This document shows, in pieces, positions 29,336 to 38,097 of a stretch of DNA of 64,000 nucleotides (positions are counted from its first letter, which is position 1; each line of letters begins with the position of its first letter). Both the position numbers and the translations under genes were made by a program. The notes beneath the pieces were generated by a model. It made no database searches. It was given only the letters and a program-made list of their open reading frames with translations, and was not told the origin of the DNA. Source of the DNA: CAYMCV01 sp964389005 (GTDB taxonomy: Bacteria > Bacillota > Clostridia > Lachnospirales > Lachnospiraceae); the NCBI GenBank assembly GCA_964389005.1, contig CAYMCV010000001.1, positions 1-64,000 on the forward strand, in the 5' to 3' direction.

Positions 29336-30178
29336 ATGAACTATCGAGGATTGTATCAATTTGGTACCAATCAATTACGAAACAGCGGTATCGAAACATA
29401 TGAGACAGATGCAAGAATACTTTTAGAATACGTTTGTCATACAAAGAGGCATGATTTGCTGGCGCATCCGGAACGTGAAGTTTCAGAGGATGAAGAAGCT
29501 CTCTATCGGGCATTGATTCAGAAAAGAATGACGCATGTACCCGTTCAACATCTGACCGGTGTACAGGAGTTTATGGGATTGGAATTTTATGTAAACCAAT
29601 CGACATTGGTTCCCAGGCAGGATACGGAGACACTTGTAGAAGAAGCAATGCAACTGTTGCATGACGGGATGGAGATTCTGGATGTCTGTACCGGAAGCGG
29701 ATGCATCCTGTTGAGTCTGCTTCATTACAGTAACGATTGTCGCGGTACGGGAACGGATATCAGCGGTGAAGCAATTGCACTTGCCAAGAAGAATGCGGCG
29801 CATTTGGGTTTATCGGCGACTTTTATTGAGGGTGATTTATTTGAACATATCACCGGAAAATATGATATGATTGTGTCGAACCCGCCGTATATCAAGACAG
29901 AAGTGATTAAGACACTGATGCCGGAAGTGAAGACATATGAGCCGATTGCGGCATTGGACGGCGGCGAAGACGGATTGTTGTTTTATCGGCGGATTGCTGC
30001 TTGTGCCAAAGATTATTTCTATGGTGGCGGGAAACTGCTCATGGAGATTGGCTACGATGAGGCGGATGCAGTGTGTGACATATTGGAAAAAGAACAGTAT
30101 TTTGATATTATGGTAAAGAAAGACCTGGCAGGATTGAATCGGGTCGTGATTGGAACGTTTCGCGGAGGAAATGAGTAA
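29336..30178 (+). CDS. prmC: Release factor glutamine methyltransferase
   Basis: A 280-residue SAM-dependent enzyme that methylates the glutamine of the GGQ motif in RF1 and RF2. The N-terminal helical domain binds the release factor. LVPRQDTETLVEEA marks the junction. LDVCTGSGCILLSLL is the SAM site and NPPY at 182-185 is the catalytic motif. GAGGAC lies before the ATG. Its stop directly abuts the start of prfA, its own substrate, so both are made from one message. Confidence 0.96.
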   Translation: MNYRGLYQFGTNQLRNSGIETYETDARILLEYVCHTKRHDLLAHPEREVSEDEEALYRALIQKRMTHVPVQHLTGVQEFMGLEFYVNQSTLVPRQDTETLVEEAMQLLHDGMEILDVCTGSGCILLSLLHYSNDCRGTGTDISGEAIALAKKNAAHLGLSATFIEGDLFEHITGKYDMIVSNPPYIKTEVIKTLMPEVKTYEPIAALDGGEDGLLFYRRIAACAKDYFYGGGKLLMEIGYDEADAVCDILEKEQYFDIMVKKDLAGLNRVVIGTFRGGNE

Positions 30179-31258
30179 ATGTTTGATAAATTGGAAGATT
30201 TGCTTCGAAGATTTGAAGAAATCATGAATGAGTTACAAGAACCGGATGTTGTCAACAATCAGGAGCGCTTTCGCAAGTTAATGAAAGAGCAGAGCGACTT
30301 AACACCGTTGATTGATGCATATCGGGAGTACAAGAAGAGCCGACAGGATATTGAAGACAGTCTTCATATGTTGGAGAGTGAGAACGACGAAGAAATGCGT
30401 GAAATGCTGAAAGAAGAACTTTCGGAAGCACGCGATAACGTTGCGCAGTTAGAAGAAAAGATGAAAATTCTTCTGCTACCGAAGGATCCGAATGATGATA
30501 AAAATGTTATCGTCGAGATTCGTGCCGGTGCAGGCGGAGATGAGGCAGCTCTGTTTGCGGCAGAGATGTATCGTTTGTATGTTCATTATGCAGAAAGACA
30601 ACGTTGGAAAGTTGAAACTGTGAATGTAGATGAAATTGGAATTGGCGGTATGAAGGATGTCAGTTTCATGATTAACGGACAGGGCGCATATTCCAAATTG
30701 AAGTATGAAAGCGGTGTTCATCGTGTACAGAGAATTCCGGAGACGGAATCCGGCGGCAGAATTCATACATCCACAATTACGGTTGCAGTGATGCCGGAGG
30801 CAGAGGACGTGGATGTTGTAATTGATGATAAAGACATTCGTATTGATGTTATGCGTGCATCCGGTTGTGGTGGGCAATGTGTCAATACGACAGACTCTGC
30901 GGTGCGCTTGACGCATATTCCGACCGGAATTGTCATCTACAGTCAGACAGAGAAATCACAGTTACAGAACAAAGCCAAGGCTTTTGCACTGTTACGTGCC
31001 AAACTATACGATATGGAACAACAGAAACAGCATGATGCAGAGGCGGAATTGCGTCGCAGCCAGATCGGAACGGGAGATCGTTCCGAGAAGATCAGAACTT
31101 ACAATATCCCGCAGGGACGTGTTACCGACCATCGCATCAAATTGACGCTTTATAAGATTGACGCCATCATGGACGGAGATATCGATGAGTTGCTGGATAG
31201 TCTGATAGCAGCCGATCAGGCAGCCAAACTGCTGAAGATGAATGACAATGAATCTTAG
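30179..31258 (+). CDS. prfA: Peptide chain release factor 1
   Basis: A 359-residue release factor that reads UAA and [21 protein letters not shown] contains the PxT stop-codon recognition motif. The catalytic GGQ is at 231-233 and is flanked by cysteines on both sides (CGGQC), where Ala, Pro or Asn and His or Ser are common. [13 protein letters not shown] and GRVTDHRI follow as in all RF1 proteins. GGAGG lies inside the end of prmC. The two flanking cysteines are an unusual detail at the peptidyl-transferase end; otherwise the gene is ordinary. Confidence 0.97.
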   Translation: MFDKLEDLLRRFEEIMNELQEPDVVNNQERFRKLMKEQSDLTPLIDAYREYKKSRQDIEDSLHMLESENDEEMREMLKEELSEARDNVAQLEEKMKILLLPKDPNDDKNVIVEIRAGAGGDEAALFAAEMYRLYVHYAERQRWKVETVNVDEIGIGGMKDVSFMINGQGAYSKLKYESGVHRVQRIPETESGGRIHTSTITVAVMPEAEDVDVVIDDKDIRIDVMRASGCGGQCVNTTDSAVRLTHIPTGIVIYSQTEKSQLQNKAKAFALLRAKLYDMEQQKQHDAEAELRRSQIGTGDRSEKIRTYNIPQGRVTDHRIKLTLYKIDAIMDGDIDELLDSLIAADQAAKLLKMNDNES

Positions 31259-31261
31259 CTT

Positions 31262-31339
31262 CTTTTATTCTGCTTAAGAAGGGCCGCATAATTACGGCAT
31301 TTCGGGGGACTGTAGTATAAAAACGCAGCAGAATGAAAG
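31262..31339 (+). other. Structured intergenic element between prfA and the DUF2156 gene
   Basis: CTTTTATTCTGCT (31262-31274) pairs with AGCAGAATGAAAG (31327-31339): 13 pairs with one G-U. The 52-base loop contains an inner hairpin GCCG/CGGC. The distal arm ends a few bases before the likely ribosome binding site of the next gene, so folding could affect its translation. No T run follows, so it is not a standard terminator. No known riboswitch was recognised. Confidence 0.5.
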
Positions 31340-31355
31340 GCTAGGTATATTTTAA

Positions 31356-32246
31356 ATGGAAATCGAATGGAAAAAAATTACTGCAGAGTGTACAGAAGTT
31401 TTTCGTACGTATTATGAAATGGTACGTCCGATGAGTTGCGAGTTTTCGGTCGGAAACAATGTATTGTGGTCCGATTTTTATCATACGAAATGGGCAATTG
31501 TTGAGGATGCGCTGGTATTCTATTCCGGAGAGGAGAAAGAGTCGGTGAGTTTCCCTTTGTATAAGGAATTCCCGAGGAAAGCAATCGATGCTTTGACGGA
31601 GTGGTTTATGAAGAGAGACAAACCGTTTCGTATACATCTTGTCACAAAGGAACAGTTTAACGCTTTGGAGGAGAATTATCCGGGGCGTTTTGAGATTCAT
31701 TTTTATCCGGAAGATGCCGATTATATTTATGAGTCGGAGAAACTCATCAGTCTTGCAGGTAAGAAACTGCATGCCAAGAGGAATCATATCAATCGCTTTT
31801 GCGAGAACTATCCGGATTGGAAGTATGAACGAATTACACAGCAGAACCTGGAGGAGTGTGTTACCATGGCATATGAATGGCGTGAGAACTCCGCACAGGG
31901 AGATGCCGAAAAGGATGCAGAGTTTCAGGTAACACTGAAAGCAATTCGGAATCTGGAACAATTGCACTTGACAGGCGGATTGTTACGGGCGAACGGCAAG
32001 GTTGCGGCGTTTACCGTTGGGGAACCAATCAGCGATGAGGTGTTCGTGGTTCACATCGAAAAGGCACACGCAGAGATACAGGGTGCGTATCCGATGATTA
32101 ATCAACAGTTTATTCAGAACGAAGCATCCGCTTACCGATATATCAATCGTGAAGAGGACGTGGGTGATGAAGGTCTGCGCAAGGCGAAACAGTCATACGC
32201 ACCGGTTTTTCTTTTAGAGAAGGGGATTGTTACCGAAAAACAATAG
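31356..32246 (+). CDS. DUF2156 / phosphatidylglycerol lysyltransferase-like domain protein
   Basis: A 296-residue soluble protein with the double GNAT-like fold of the DUF2156 family, the same fold as the catalytic domain of MprF and LysX. Recognisable segments are NVLWSDFYHTKW, KKLHAKRNHINRF (a conserved basic stretch) and AYPMINQQFI. MprF moves lysine from tRNA to phosphatidylglycerol, but stand-alone soluble members like this lack the flippase part, and their reaction is not established. No membrane helices are visible. The ribosome binding site is weak (CTAGG). The gene follows a structured RNA element. Confidence 0.85.
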   Translation: MEIEWKKITAECTEVFRTYYEMVRPMSCEFSVGNNVLWSDFYHTKWAIVEDALVFYSGEEKESVSFPLYKEFPRKAIDALTEWFMKRDKPFRIHLVTKEQFNALEENYPGRFEIHFYPEDADYIYESEKLISLAGKKLHAKRNHINRFCENYPDWKYERITQQNLEECVTMAYEWRENSAQGDAEKDAEFQVTLKAIRNLEQLHLTGGLLRANGKVAAFTVGEPISDEVFVVHIEKAHAEIQGAYPMINQQFIQNEASAYRYINREEDVGDEGLRKAKQSYAPVFLLEKGIVTEKQ

Positions 32247-32273
32247 GGTTTTGTATCAGGGATGGTGACGAAG

Positions 32274-33602
32274 ATGGAATTAACGCTGAAGGAACAATTG
32301 GAGGATGCAAATCGGCAACTTACAATACTGATGGAGAATATGCCGGGCGGTTTTATGATTTATGATGCCGTAACGGGTAAATTCAGTTATTTGAGTGACG
32401 GTTTACTCTCGATGTTCGGTTGCAGCGAGGAAGCATTTCGCGAGCACTTCTATAACTCATTCGAACTTCTGATTTATAAACAGGAGCGGAAACGGGTGTT
32501 GGATATGATTACGGAACAGTTTTCTCTGATGGGTGCCGCCGAAGCAAATTTTCGCATCAAAAGTATGTTGGACGAAGTGATGTATGTTTCCTACAAAGGC
32601 AGACGGGTTGTGGCGCGTGACGGCAAGGTATCTGTTTATGCGACTTTGACGGATGTGACGGAACAGGTTGCTGCGCAGATGGAATTGAATCGCATGAATG
32701 AGGCACTGTATGTTGAGACGCAGCGATTCAAATTATTACAGGAAGCATTGGATGATATTCCGTTTGATTTGAATGTGATTACAGATGAGATGACACTGAT
32801 ACTCAAAAGAGGTGACATGCATGAACTCAGGGTTCCGGCGTTTATGCAAGAAAATGCGTATCAGTCATTTGTACACCCGGAGGATTGTTCGGTTTATGAA
32901 AAGAACTTAAATTTGGCATTGGAGGAGCCCGCCAAAATTACAGCGGAATGCCGAATGAGATTCGAAGGCGAAGATGAATATTGTTGGTATCGTGTCTTTT
33001 TTGCCAGTTTCGGAGAAGATGGCGGAACAGTATTGCGTGTGGTAGGAAATATGAAGGACATTGCACTCGAACGTGCACGTCAGGAAGAGATGCGCAACAA
33101 GATTCGCAATGATTCCATGACGGGAATACTCAACAAAGCGGCGATGCAAGCGTCAATTGAGGATTATTTGTCAGGAACCACCAGAGACAAGTTACATGCC
33201 ATGATGATGATCGACACAGATAACTTTAAATCCGTGAATGATACGATGGGACATCTTTTTGGAGATGAAGTAATTAAGTTTGTAGCGAAAACTGTCAAAC
33301 AGACTTTTCGTGAGAGTGATTTTGTAGGTCGCGTTGGCGGTGACGAGTTTATGGTTTTCATGAAGAATACAACGAGACAAGTTACGGAGCTTCGCGCACA
33401 GGAACTAAATCAGGCAATGCGACAACGTTTCTGCAAAGACGGGGCATCGGTTCAAATCAGTTGCAGTATCGGCGTTGCATACTATCCGAAGGCAGGTATT
33501 GATTTCGCATCGCTGTTTGCAAATGCGGATGAAGCCCTTTATCAAGCCAAGGCCAAAGGAAAGGATTGTTATGTTATTTCACAGGTCATTGCGTCACTGT
33601 AG
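32274..33602 (+). CDS. PAS-PAS-GGDEF diguanylate cyclase
   Basis: A 442-residue cytosolic enzyme that should make cyclic di-GMP. Two PAS-type sensor domains (about 10-125 and 140-265) are followed by a GGDEF domain (about 275-440). GGDEF itself is intact at 355-359, and the inhibitory-site motif RESD lies five residues upstream, so product inhibition is likely. The start is taken as ATG 32274 because GGTGA lies five bases upstream; ATG 32262 in the same frame is possible. No membrane segment. The AraC gene converges on it with a 25-base gap. Confidence 0.92.
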   Translation: MELTLKEQLEDANRQLTILMENMPGGFMIYDAVTGKFSYLSDGLLSMFGCSEEAFREHFYNSFELLIYKQERKRVLDMITEQFSLMGAAEANFRIKSMLDEVMYVSYKGRRVVARDGKVSVYATLTDVTEQVAAQMELNRMNEALYVETQRFKLLQEALDDIPFDLNVITDEMTLILKRGDMHELRVPAFMQENAYQSFVHPEDCSVYEKNLNLALEEPAKITAECRMRFEGEDEYCWYRVFFASFGEDGGTVLRVVGNMKDIALERARQEEMRNKIRNDSMTGILNKAAMQASIEDYLSGTTRDKLHAMMMIDTDNFKSVNDTMGHLFGDEVIKFVAKTVKQTFRESDFVGRVGGDEFMVFMKNTTRQVTELRAQELNQAMRQRFCKDGASVQISCSIGVAYYPKAGIDFASLFANADEALYQAKAKGKDCYVISQVIASL

Positions 33603-33627
33603 AAAAACACTACGAATGTAAATAAAT

Positions 33628-34602
33628 CTAAATATGCGACAAGGAGAGACCGAACGGACTGAGTTTATCACGATGTTCGGTTTTGCTATTGTTTCGATAT
33701 TGCGAGGGAGTACAGCCAAAGTATTGTTTAAACAACTTGTTGTAATAACTTGCATTGTTAAAACCGACGGAATAAGCGAGATCCGAGATGGAGGTGAAGG
33801 AGCGGTCATTCTTCAGTATCATTTCGGCAGATTGCAGTATCCGATATTTCATCAGGTATTCAATGGGTGTCATATCAACCGCACGTTTGAAACAACGGCA
33901 ACATTCACTTTTGCTGATGTGAATGGACTCTGCGATATCTTCAAGCATAATCGGTTCGCTGTAATGTGTCTCGATGAAAGAAATGGCATCTTTGATACGG
34001 ATTTCATCGGGAGAGAGTTGTTTGACTTTGGTTCGGTGAACAACCGGCTCCAAATTGGTTTTTTTGAGCAGATGCAACCAAAGCTGACAAAGATAACTCT
34101 TGGTCATCAGTTCAAAACCGAATTCTTTGGTCAGATTCGTGGAGAAAATGTCTTCGATGTAGGCAAGCATACCACGATTCCACATATCGCCGCTTCTAAA
34201 GATGCAATAGCGCATTTGAGAATCTTCCAAAATCGGTTTCACATAGTTGGTGTGTGTTTGAGAGCCGGGATTCGGAAACAAAAATCGTGGATGAAAAATC
34301 AAAGAGAGAATGACGCATTTTCCTTCTTCACAGGTGATGGAGTGCCGCACATTACTATTGATAAAAATAGCCTGTCCCGGATACATGGTCACAGTTTTAT
34401 CACCAATCTTGAACATCGCATGTCCTTCACGTATCAGGTTGATTTCAATCTCCTCATGCCAATGCCACCGCACATACCCCATGTACATTTTATCCGGTTC
34501 CACATAGTAGACACCGACGGGATAGTCAGGATTACTGTGTTCAACAATTTCTTCAATATCGGTATAAGAGGCACTTTTTCTGAGTTCATTTGCTTCTTTC
34601 AT
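33628..34602 (-). CDS. AraC family transcriptional regulator with cupin sensor
   Basis: A 324-residue regulator. Residues 35-130 form a cupin-type arm (RWHWHEEIEIN, PGQAIFINSNVRHSI) that binds a small ligand, often a sugar. The C-terminal 100 residues have two helix-turn-helix units (LEDIAESIHISKSECCRCFK and ISDLAYSVGFNNASYYNKLF). GGAG lies seven bases before the ATG. A possible promoter, TTGATT-18-TAAAAT, lies at 34642-34671 on this strand. No sugar operon is adjacent, so the target is unknown. Confidence 0.93.
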   Translation of the reverse strand: MKEANELRKSASYTDIEEIVEHSNPDYPVGVYYVEPDKMYMGYVRWHWHEEIEINLIREGHAMFKIGDKTVTMYPGQAIFINSNVRHSITCEEGKCVILSLIFHPRFLFPNPGSQTHTNYVKPILEDSQMRYCIFRSGDMWNRGMLAYIEDIFSTNLTKEFGFELMTKSYLCQLWLHLLKKTNLEPVVHRTKVKQLSPDEIRIKDAISFIETHYSEPIMLEDIAESIHISKSECCRCFKRAVDMTPIEYLMKYRILQSAEMILKNDRSFTSISDLAYSVGFNNASYYNKLFKQYFGCTPSQYRNNSKTEHRDKLSPFGLSLSHI

Positions 34603-34657
34603 CCATTTTCTCCTTGTATTGCCTTATATCACTTCTCTATCATTTTACGCAGTTTAT

Positions 34658-34688
34658 GTATGAAAAATCAAGAATAAAAAACAAAATA
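34658..34688 (+). promoter_or_regulatory. Candidate sigma-G-type promoter for spoVAA
   Basis: GTATG (34658-34662), 19-base spacer, CAAAATA (34682-34688). This fits the sigma-G pattern GNATR and CAHWHTA with one extra spacer base, about 50 bases upstream of spoVAA. spoVA genes are expressed under sigma-G in the forespore elsewhere. Confidence 0.45.
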
Positions 34689-34737
34689 GAGAAGATACTA
34701 ATGATACGGTTAAATAAATCTTTTCGGAGGGGTAAAC

Positions 34738-35364
34738 GTGTCCGCAAAAACACTGTATTTAAAAGCAAATCAAAGCGTGGAACTCAGTAAGCAGGAAGTG
34801 CTGCTTTCCGATGTCGCAAAGGTCACATCTACGGATCAGGTGCTGTCAGCCAAGGCAAAAGCTATTCGTTTATACAAATTCAGCGGTAACAAGCACCGAC
34901 ACTGTGTAATCAGTATCATGAAGGTGATTGAACTTATGCAGCAACTCGATGAAAACATCGACATACAAAACATCGGAGAAACAGATATCGTGGTGGAGTA
35001 CAGACCACAGGAGAAACAGGGTGGTAGGATGGAATGGCTAAAAATCACTCTTGTAATCATGATTTCCTTTCTTGGAACCATGTTTACGATTATGTCATTC
35101 CACAATGATGTCGGAATTCAATCGGTATTTATGAGAGTATATGAAATATGCGGTATTGAAAGCAGCCCGTTCGGCGTATTGGAAATTGCGTATTCCGTCG
35201 GACTCGCGATTGGTATCGTGGTGTTTTTTAACCACATCGGAAAGAAGAACATTACAACGGACCCGACACCGATAGAAGTGGAGATGAAAATGTATGAGCA
35301 GGATGTGAATACAACGTGGATTCTGGATTCCGGTAAAAAGGGAGAGGAAATAGATGTTACTTAA
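34738..35364 (+). CDS. spoVAA: Stage V sporulation protein AA
   Basis: A 208-residue membrane protein of the SpoVA complex, which moves dipicolinic acid into the developing spore. The N-terminal cytosolic domain begins MSAKTLYLKANQSVELSKQ (compare LRxxxxVxVxxxxxxxLxDVA), then two membrane helices (about 100-120 and 148-172). The start is GTG 34738 after GGAGGGG. The end overlaps spoVAB by 11 bases. Homology is recognised from the overall pattern and the following genes. Confidence 0.88.
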   Translation: MSAKTLYLKANQSVELSKQEVLLSDVAKVTSTDQVLSAKAKAIRLYKFSGNKHRHCVISIMKVIELMQQLDENIDIQNIGETDIVVEYRPQEKQGGRMEWLKITLVIMISFLGTMFTIMSFHNDVGIQSVFMRVYEICGIESSPFGVLEIAYSVGLAIGIVVFFNHIGKKNITTDPTPIEVEMKMYEQDVNTTWILDSGKKGEEIDVT

Positions 35365-35815
35365 ACTGGTTATTTTGGCAGTCAGCAGCGCGTCATTCGG
35401 GTTGCTGGTTGCAAGCGGCGTCTTTACGGTACTGGTGGCGGTGGGCTTGGTGCCACGTTTCGCCGCCAAAACGCATACGGCACACAAGGTTCGGCTTTAC
35501 GAGGGCGCCATTGTATGCGGAACCATATTGGGCTGTATCGTGAGTATCTTTCCGTGGGAGGAACTGTTCTCATCACAATTGCAGGGCCTTGCAGCATTGC
35601 TTGCGCGTATCCTCATCGGAATCGGAGGATTGTTTGCCGGAATTTTTGTGGGCTGTTTTGCTATGGCGGTAGCCGAGGTGTTAAACAGCATTCCGATTTT
35701 TGCAAGAAGAATTCGATTTGAAAAAGGGCTAAAAAGCGCCGTGTGGGCATTGGCAATCGGGAAAATGTTGGGAAGTGCGATTTACTTCATTTTTCAGTTT
35801 TATCTATATGAATAA
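35354..35815 (+). CDS. spoVAB: Stage V sporulation protein AB
   Basis: A 153-residue protein with four to five membrane helices. ASGVFTVLVAVGLVPRFAAKTHT and MAVAEVLNSIPIFARR are typical of SpoVAB. It overlaps spoVAA, with GGGAGAGG inside the end of that gene as the ribosome binding site. SpoVAA and SpoVAB are found in a subset of spore formers, always with the SpoVAC core. Confidence 0.9.
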   Translation: MLLKLVILAVSSASFGLLVASGVFTVLVAVGLVPRFAAKTHTAHKVRLYEGAIVCGTILGCIVSIFPWEELFSSQLQGLAALLARILIGIGGLFAGIFVGCFAMAVAEVLNSIPIFARRIRFEKGLKSAVWALAIGKMLGSAIYFIFQFYLYE

Positions 35816-35871
35816 TCACATGCAAGCGATTGATTATCGGTAACTATCGTCATAACAGAAAGGGAAATCAA

Positions 35872-36318
35872 ATGGAAAAGAAAGAGTATCAGGCGTATAT
35901 CAAGGAAGTGACACCGACCAATCAACTTTGGGTACAGATGCTGAAAGCCTTCATTACGGGGGGCATCATCTGTACGATTGGGCAGGCAATTCTGCAATTC
36001 GGAAGTGCAACGTTAGGCTTGGATGAAAAGATGGCAGGGAGTTTTGATGCCATGATTTTGATTCTGCTAAGCATTCTGTTAACAGGATTCAATATCTATC
36101 CCAAAATCGTGAAATGGGGCGGCGCAGGCGCACTGGTACCGATTACGGGATTCGCAAATTCGGTGGCAGCACCTGCCATTGAATACAGAAAGGAAGGATT
36201 GGTTTACGGAATCGGTGTAAAAATTTTTACGATTGCCGGACCGGTTATTCTGTATGGTATTTTTACCAGTTGGTTATTGGGTCTTATTTATTGGCTGATG
36301 AATGTACTGACCACATAG
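35872..36318 (+). CDS. spoVAC: Stage V sporulation protein AC
   Basis: A 148-residue membrane protein, one of the core SpoVA subunits and thought to act as a mechanosensitive channel for dipicolinic acid release. ITGGIICTIGQAIL and GAGALVPITGFANSVAAPA are family hallmarks. The start is ATG 35872 after AAAGGG; 14 extra in-frame residues upstream are not supported. In other spore formers spoVAD and spoVAE follow directly. Here the next gene is ptsI on the opposite strand, ending four bases away, so the cluster stops short. Confidence 0.93.
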   Translation: MEKKEYQAYIKEVTPTNQLWVQMLKAFITGGIICTIGQAILQFGSATLGLDEKMAGSFDAMILILLSILLTGFNIYPKIVKWGGAGALVPITGFANSVAAPAIEYRKEGLVYGIGVKIFTIAGPVILYGIFTSWLLGLIYWLMNVLTT

Positions 36319-36322
36319 ACGA

Positions 36323-37939
36323 TTATACATTCATTGCGCGGATAGCTTTTCGCAAGGGTAGAATCATAGAGGGTGAGACTGAAAGTTCGTCAATTCCCCA
36401 TGCGATTAGTTGCTTGGCAAAGATGGGATCACCGGCGGCTTCTCCGCATACGCCGACTCTGCAACCGGCACGGTGCCCGTTTTCAATGACGGTGTGAATT
36501 AGTCGAAGTACCGCTTCGTGGTTCGAGTTATAATATGAAGCCAGGTGGTTGTTCTGTCGGTCTGTGGCAAGCGTGTACTGAGTCAAATCATTGGTTCCGA
36601 TACTGAAGAAATCAACCTCTTTTGCCAAAAGGTCGCTGATGACGGCGGCAGCGGGTGTTTCTATCATGATACCAATGGGCATATTGCCAAAAGGTTGATG
36701 TTCGTTTTGTAATTCACGCTTTGCTTCATCCAAAAGTTGCTTGCAGGACAAAATCTCATTGACAGACGTAATCATCGGAAACATGATACTAATGTTTCCG
36801 CAGACAGCGGCGCGAAGTAATGCACGCAATTGTGTGCGGAAAACTGCGGTTTCCGCAAGACAGAGTCGAATACCGCGTAAGCCGAGTGCCGGATTTTCTT
36901 CGCGGTGTTGCGGGAGACTTTTGAGCTGCTTATCTGCGCCAATGTCCATGGTTCGAATGATTAATTTGCGTCCATTCAGCAGTTTGGCAGCCTGCATATA
37001 ATCATGGAACTGTCGCTCCTCAGTCGGCAGAGATGCCGATTTCATATATAAGAATTCGCTTCGATAAAGTCCAATGCCTTCCGCATCATTGTTGAGAGCT
37101 TCTCGTATGGATGAGAGATCGCCGACATTGGCGTAAAGGTTAACATAATGTCCCATTTGTGTCACGGTTTTGAGACCGATTTGTTCTTTGAGATGTTCCG
37201 ATTCACATTGTAACTGTTTGCGGTGGCGATTGGCTTCTTCGATTTGAGCCGCATCGGGGTCAATAATCAATGTTTTTTGGGTACAGTCAAGAAGTGCCAA
37301 GTGCCCGTTCCAATCAGGTGAGATATCAACACCGCACATCGCGGGGATTCCCATTCCTCGTGCCAAAACAGCCACATGAGAGTTGGGGGAACCTGACTTG
37401 GTAATGATTGCGCATAACAAATCGGAATTCATTCGCACCGTATCACCGGGTGTCAGTGTCTCTGCAATGATCATGGACGGAACCGTAGGCATGGAAGGTG
37501 TGAGCGAGGTATCGCCCAGGGTAGAAAGCAACAATTGTGTGACGTCACAGAAATCAACAGCGCGTTCACGAATCAGGGCATCCGTTGCTTTGGATAGGGT
37601 ACTGCCCAATTCCTCGGCGGCTTTTTGCACTGCATATTCTGCATTGACTCGTTCCCGCAATATGTGCGAAGTAACATTTTCTGTAAAAATCGGGTCGAAT
37701 AGAAGCAGTTTCTGTGCATCGAAAATCATAGCCTCATCTTCATAGGCCAAATCAAGCATTTCTTCTTTCAGTTCGTCAAGTCGTTTCGCGGCAATCTCGC
37801 AAGCATCGGAAAAACGCTGTATCTGCACATCAGGATTGGTAATAATGACTTTCTCCATGGTGTGCATCTCCGATTTTATATAAAAAATGGGAGCAACGAC
37901 AATGCCTGCAGATAAAGGTTGACCTTTGATGATTTCCAT
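36323..37939 (-). CDS. ptsI: Phosphoenolpyruvate-protein phosphotransferase (PTS enzyme I)
   Basis: A 538-residue enzyme that starts the sugar phosphotransferase relay by moving phosphate from PEP to HPr. The phosphorylated histidine lies in SPNSHVAVLARGMGIPA, a variant of the usual GGxTSHxAIxAR. The C-terminal PEP-binding barrel is conserved (GIGLYRSEFLYM, RTMDIGADKQ, NPALGLRGIR, FFSIGTNDLTQY, CGEAAGD). AGAGG lies before the ATG. The HPr gene is not adjacent, and no sugar-specific enzyme II is in the window. Divergent from the Crp/Fnr regulator. Confidence 0.95.
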   Translation of the reverse strand: MEIIKGQPLSAGIVVAPIFYIKSEMHTMEKVIITNPDVQIQRFSDACEIAAKRLDELKEEMLDLAYEDEAMIFDAQKLLLFDPIFTENVTSHILRERVNAEYAVQKAAEELGSTLSKATDALIRERAVDFCDVTQLLLSTLGDTSLTPSMPTVPSMIIAETLTPGDTVRMNSDLLCAIITKSGSPNSHVAVLARGMGIPAMCGVDISPDWNGHLALLDCTQKTLIIDPDAAQIEEANRHRKQLQCESEHLKEQIGLKTVTQMGHYVNLYANVGDLSSIREALNNDAEGIGLYRSEFLYMKSASLPTEERQFHDYMQAAKLLNGRKLIIRTMDIGADKQLKSLPQHREENPALGLRGIRLCLAETAVFRTQLRALLRAAVCGNISIMFPMITSVNEILSCKQLLDEAKRELQNEHQPFGNMPIGIMIETPAAAVISDLLAKEVDFFSIGTNDLTQYTLATDRQNNHLASYYNSNHEAVLRLIHTVIENGHRAGCRVGVCGEAAGDPIFAKQLIAWGIDELSVSPSMILPLRKAIRAMNV

Positions 37940-38097
37940 AAAAATGCCTCTTTTCTTATGACGTCAATTACAGTATAAATGACAAACACTATTTTTTCAA
38001 GCATCACACTTGCGTTATAGGGGATAACATGGCACAATAATGGTACGTGTGCGCAATTTGTGCCGTAGGCGGTTACAAGGAAGGAGCGAGAGGTTGA

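Noticed and set aside
33634..34677. 347-codon plus-strand frame opposite the AraC gene
   Set aside because: The minus strand encodes a complete AraC regulator with a ribosome binding site. The plus frame has no recognisable domain.
38031..38064. GGCACAA...TTGTGCC as an operator for the Crp/Fnr gene or ptsI
   Set aside because: The half-sites are 20 bases apart and differ from the downstream palindrome. Could be chance, so not listed as a feature.
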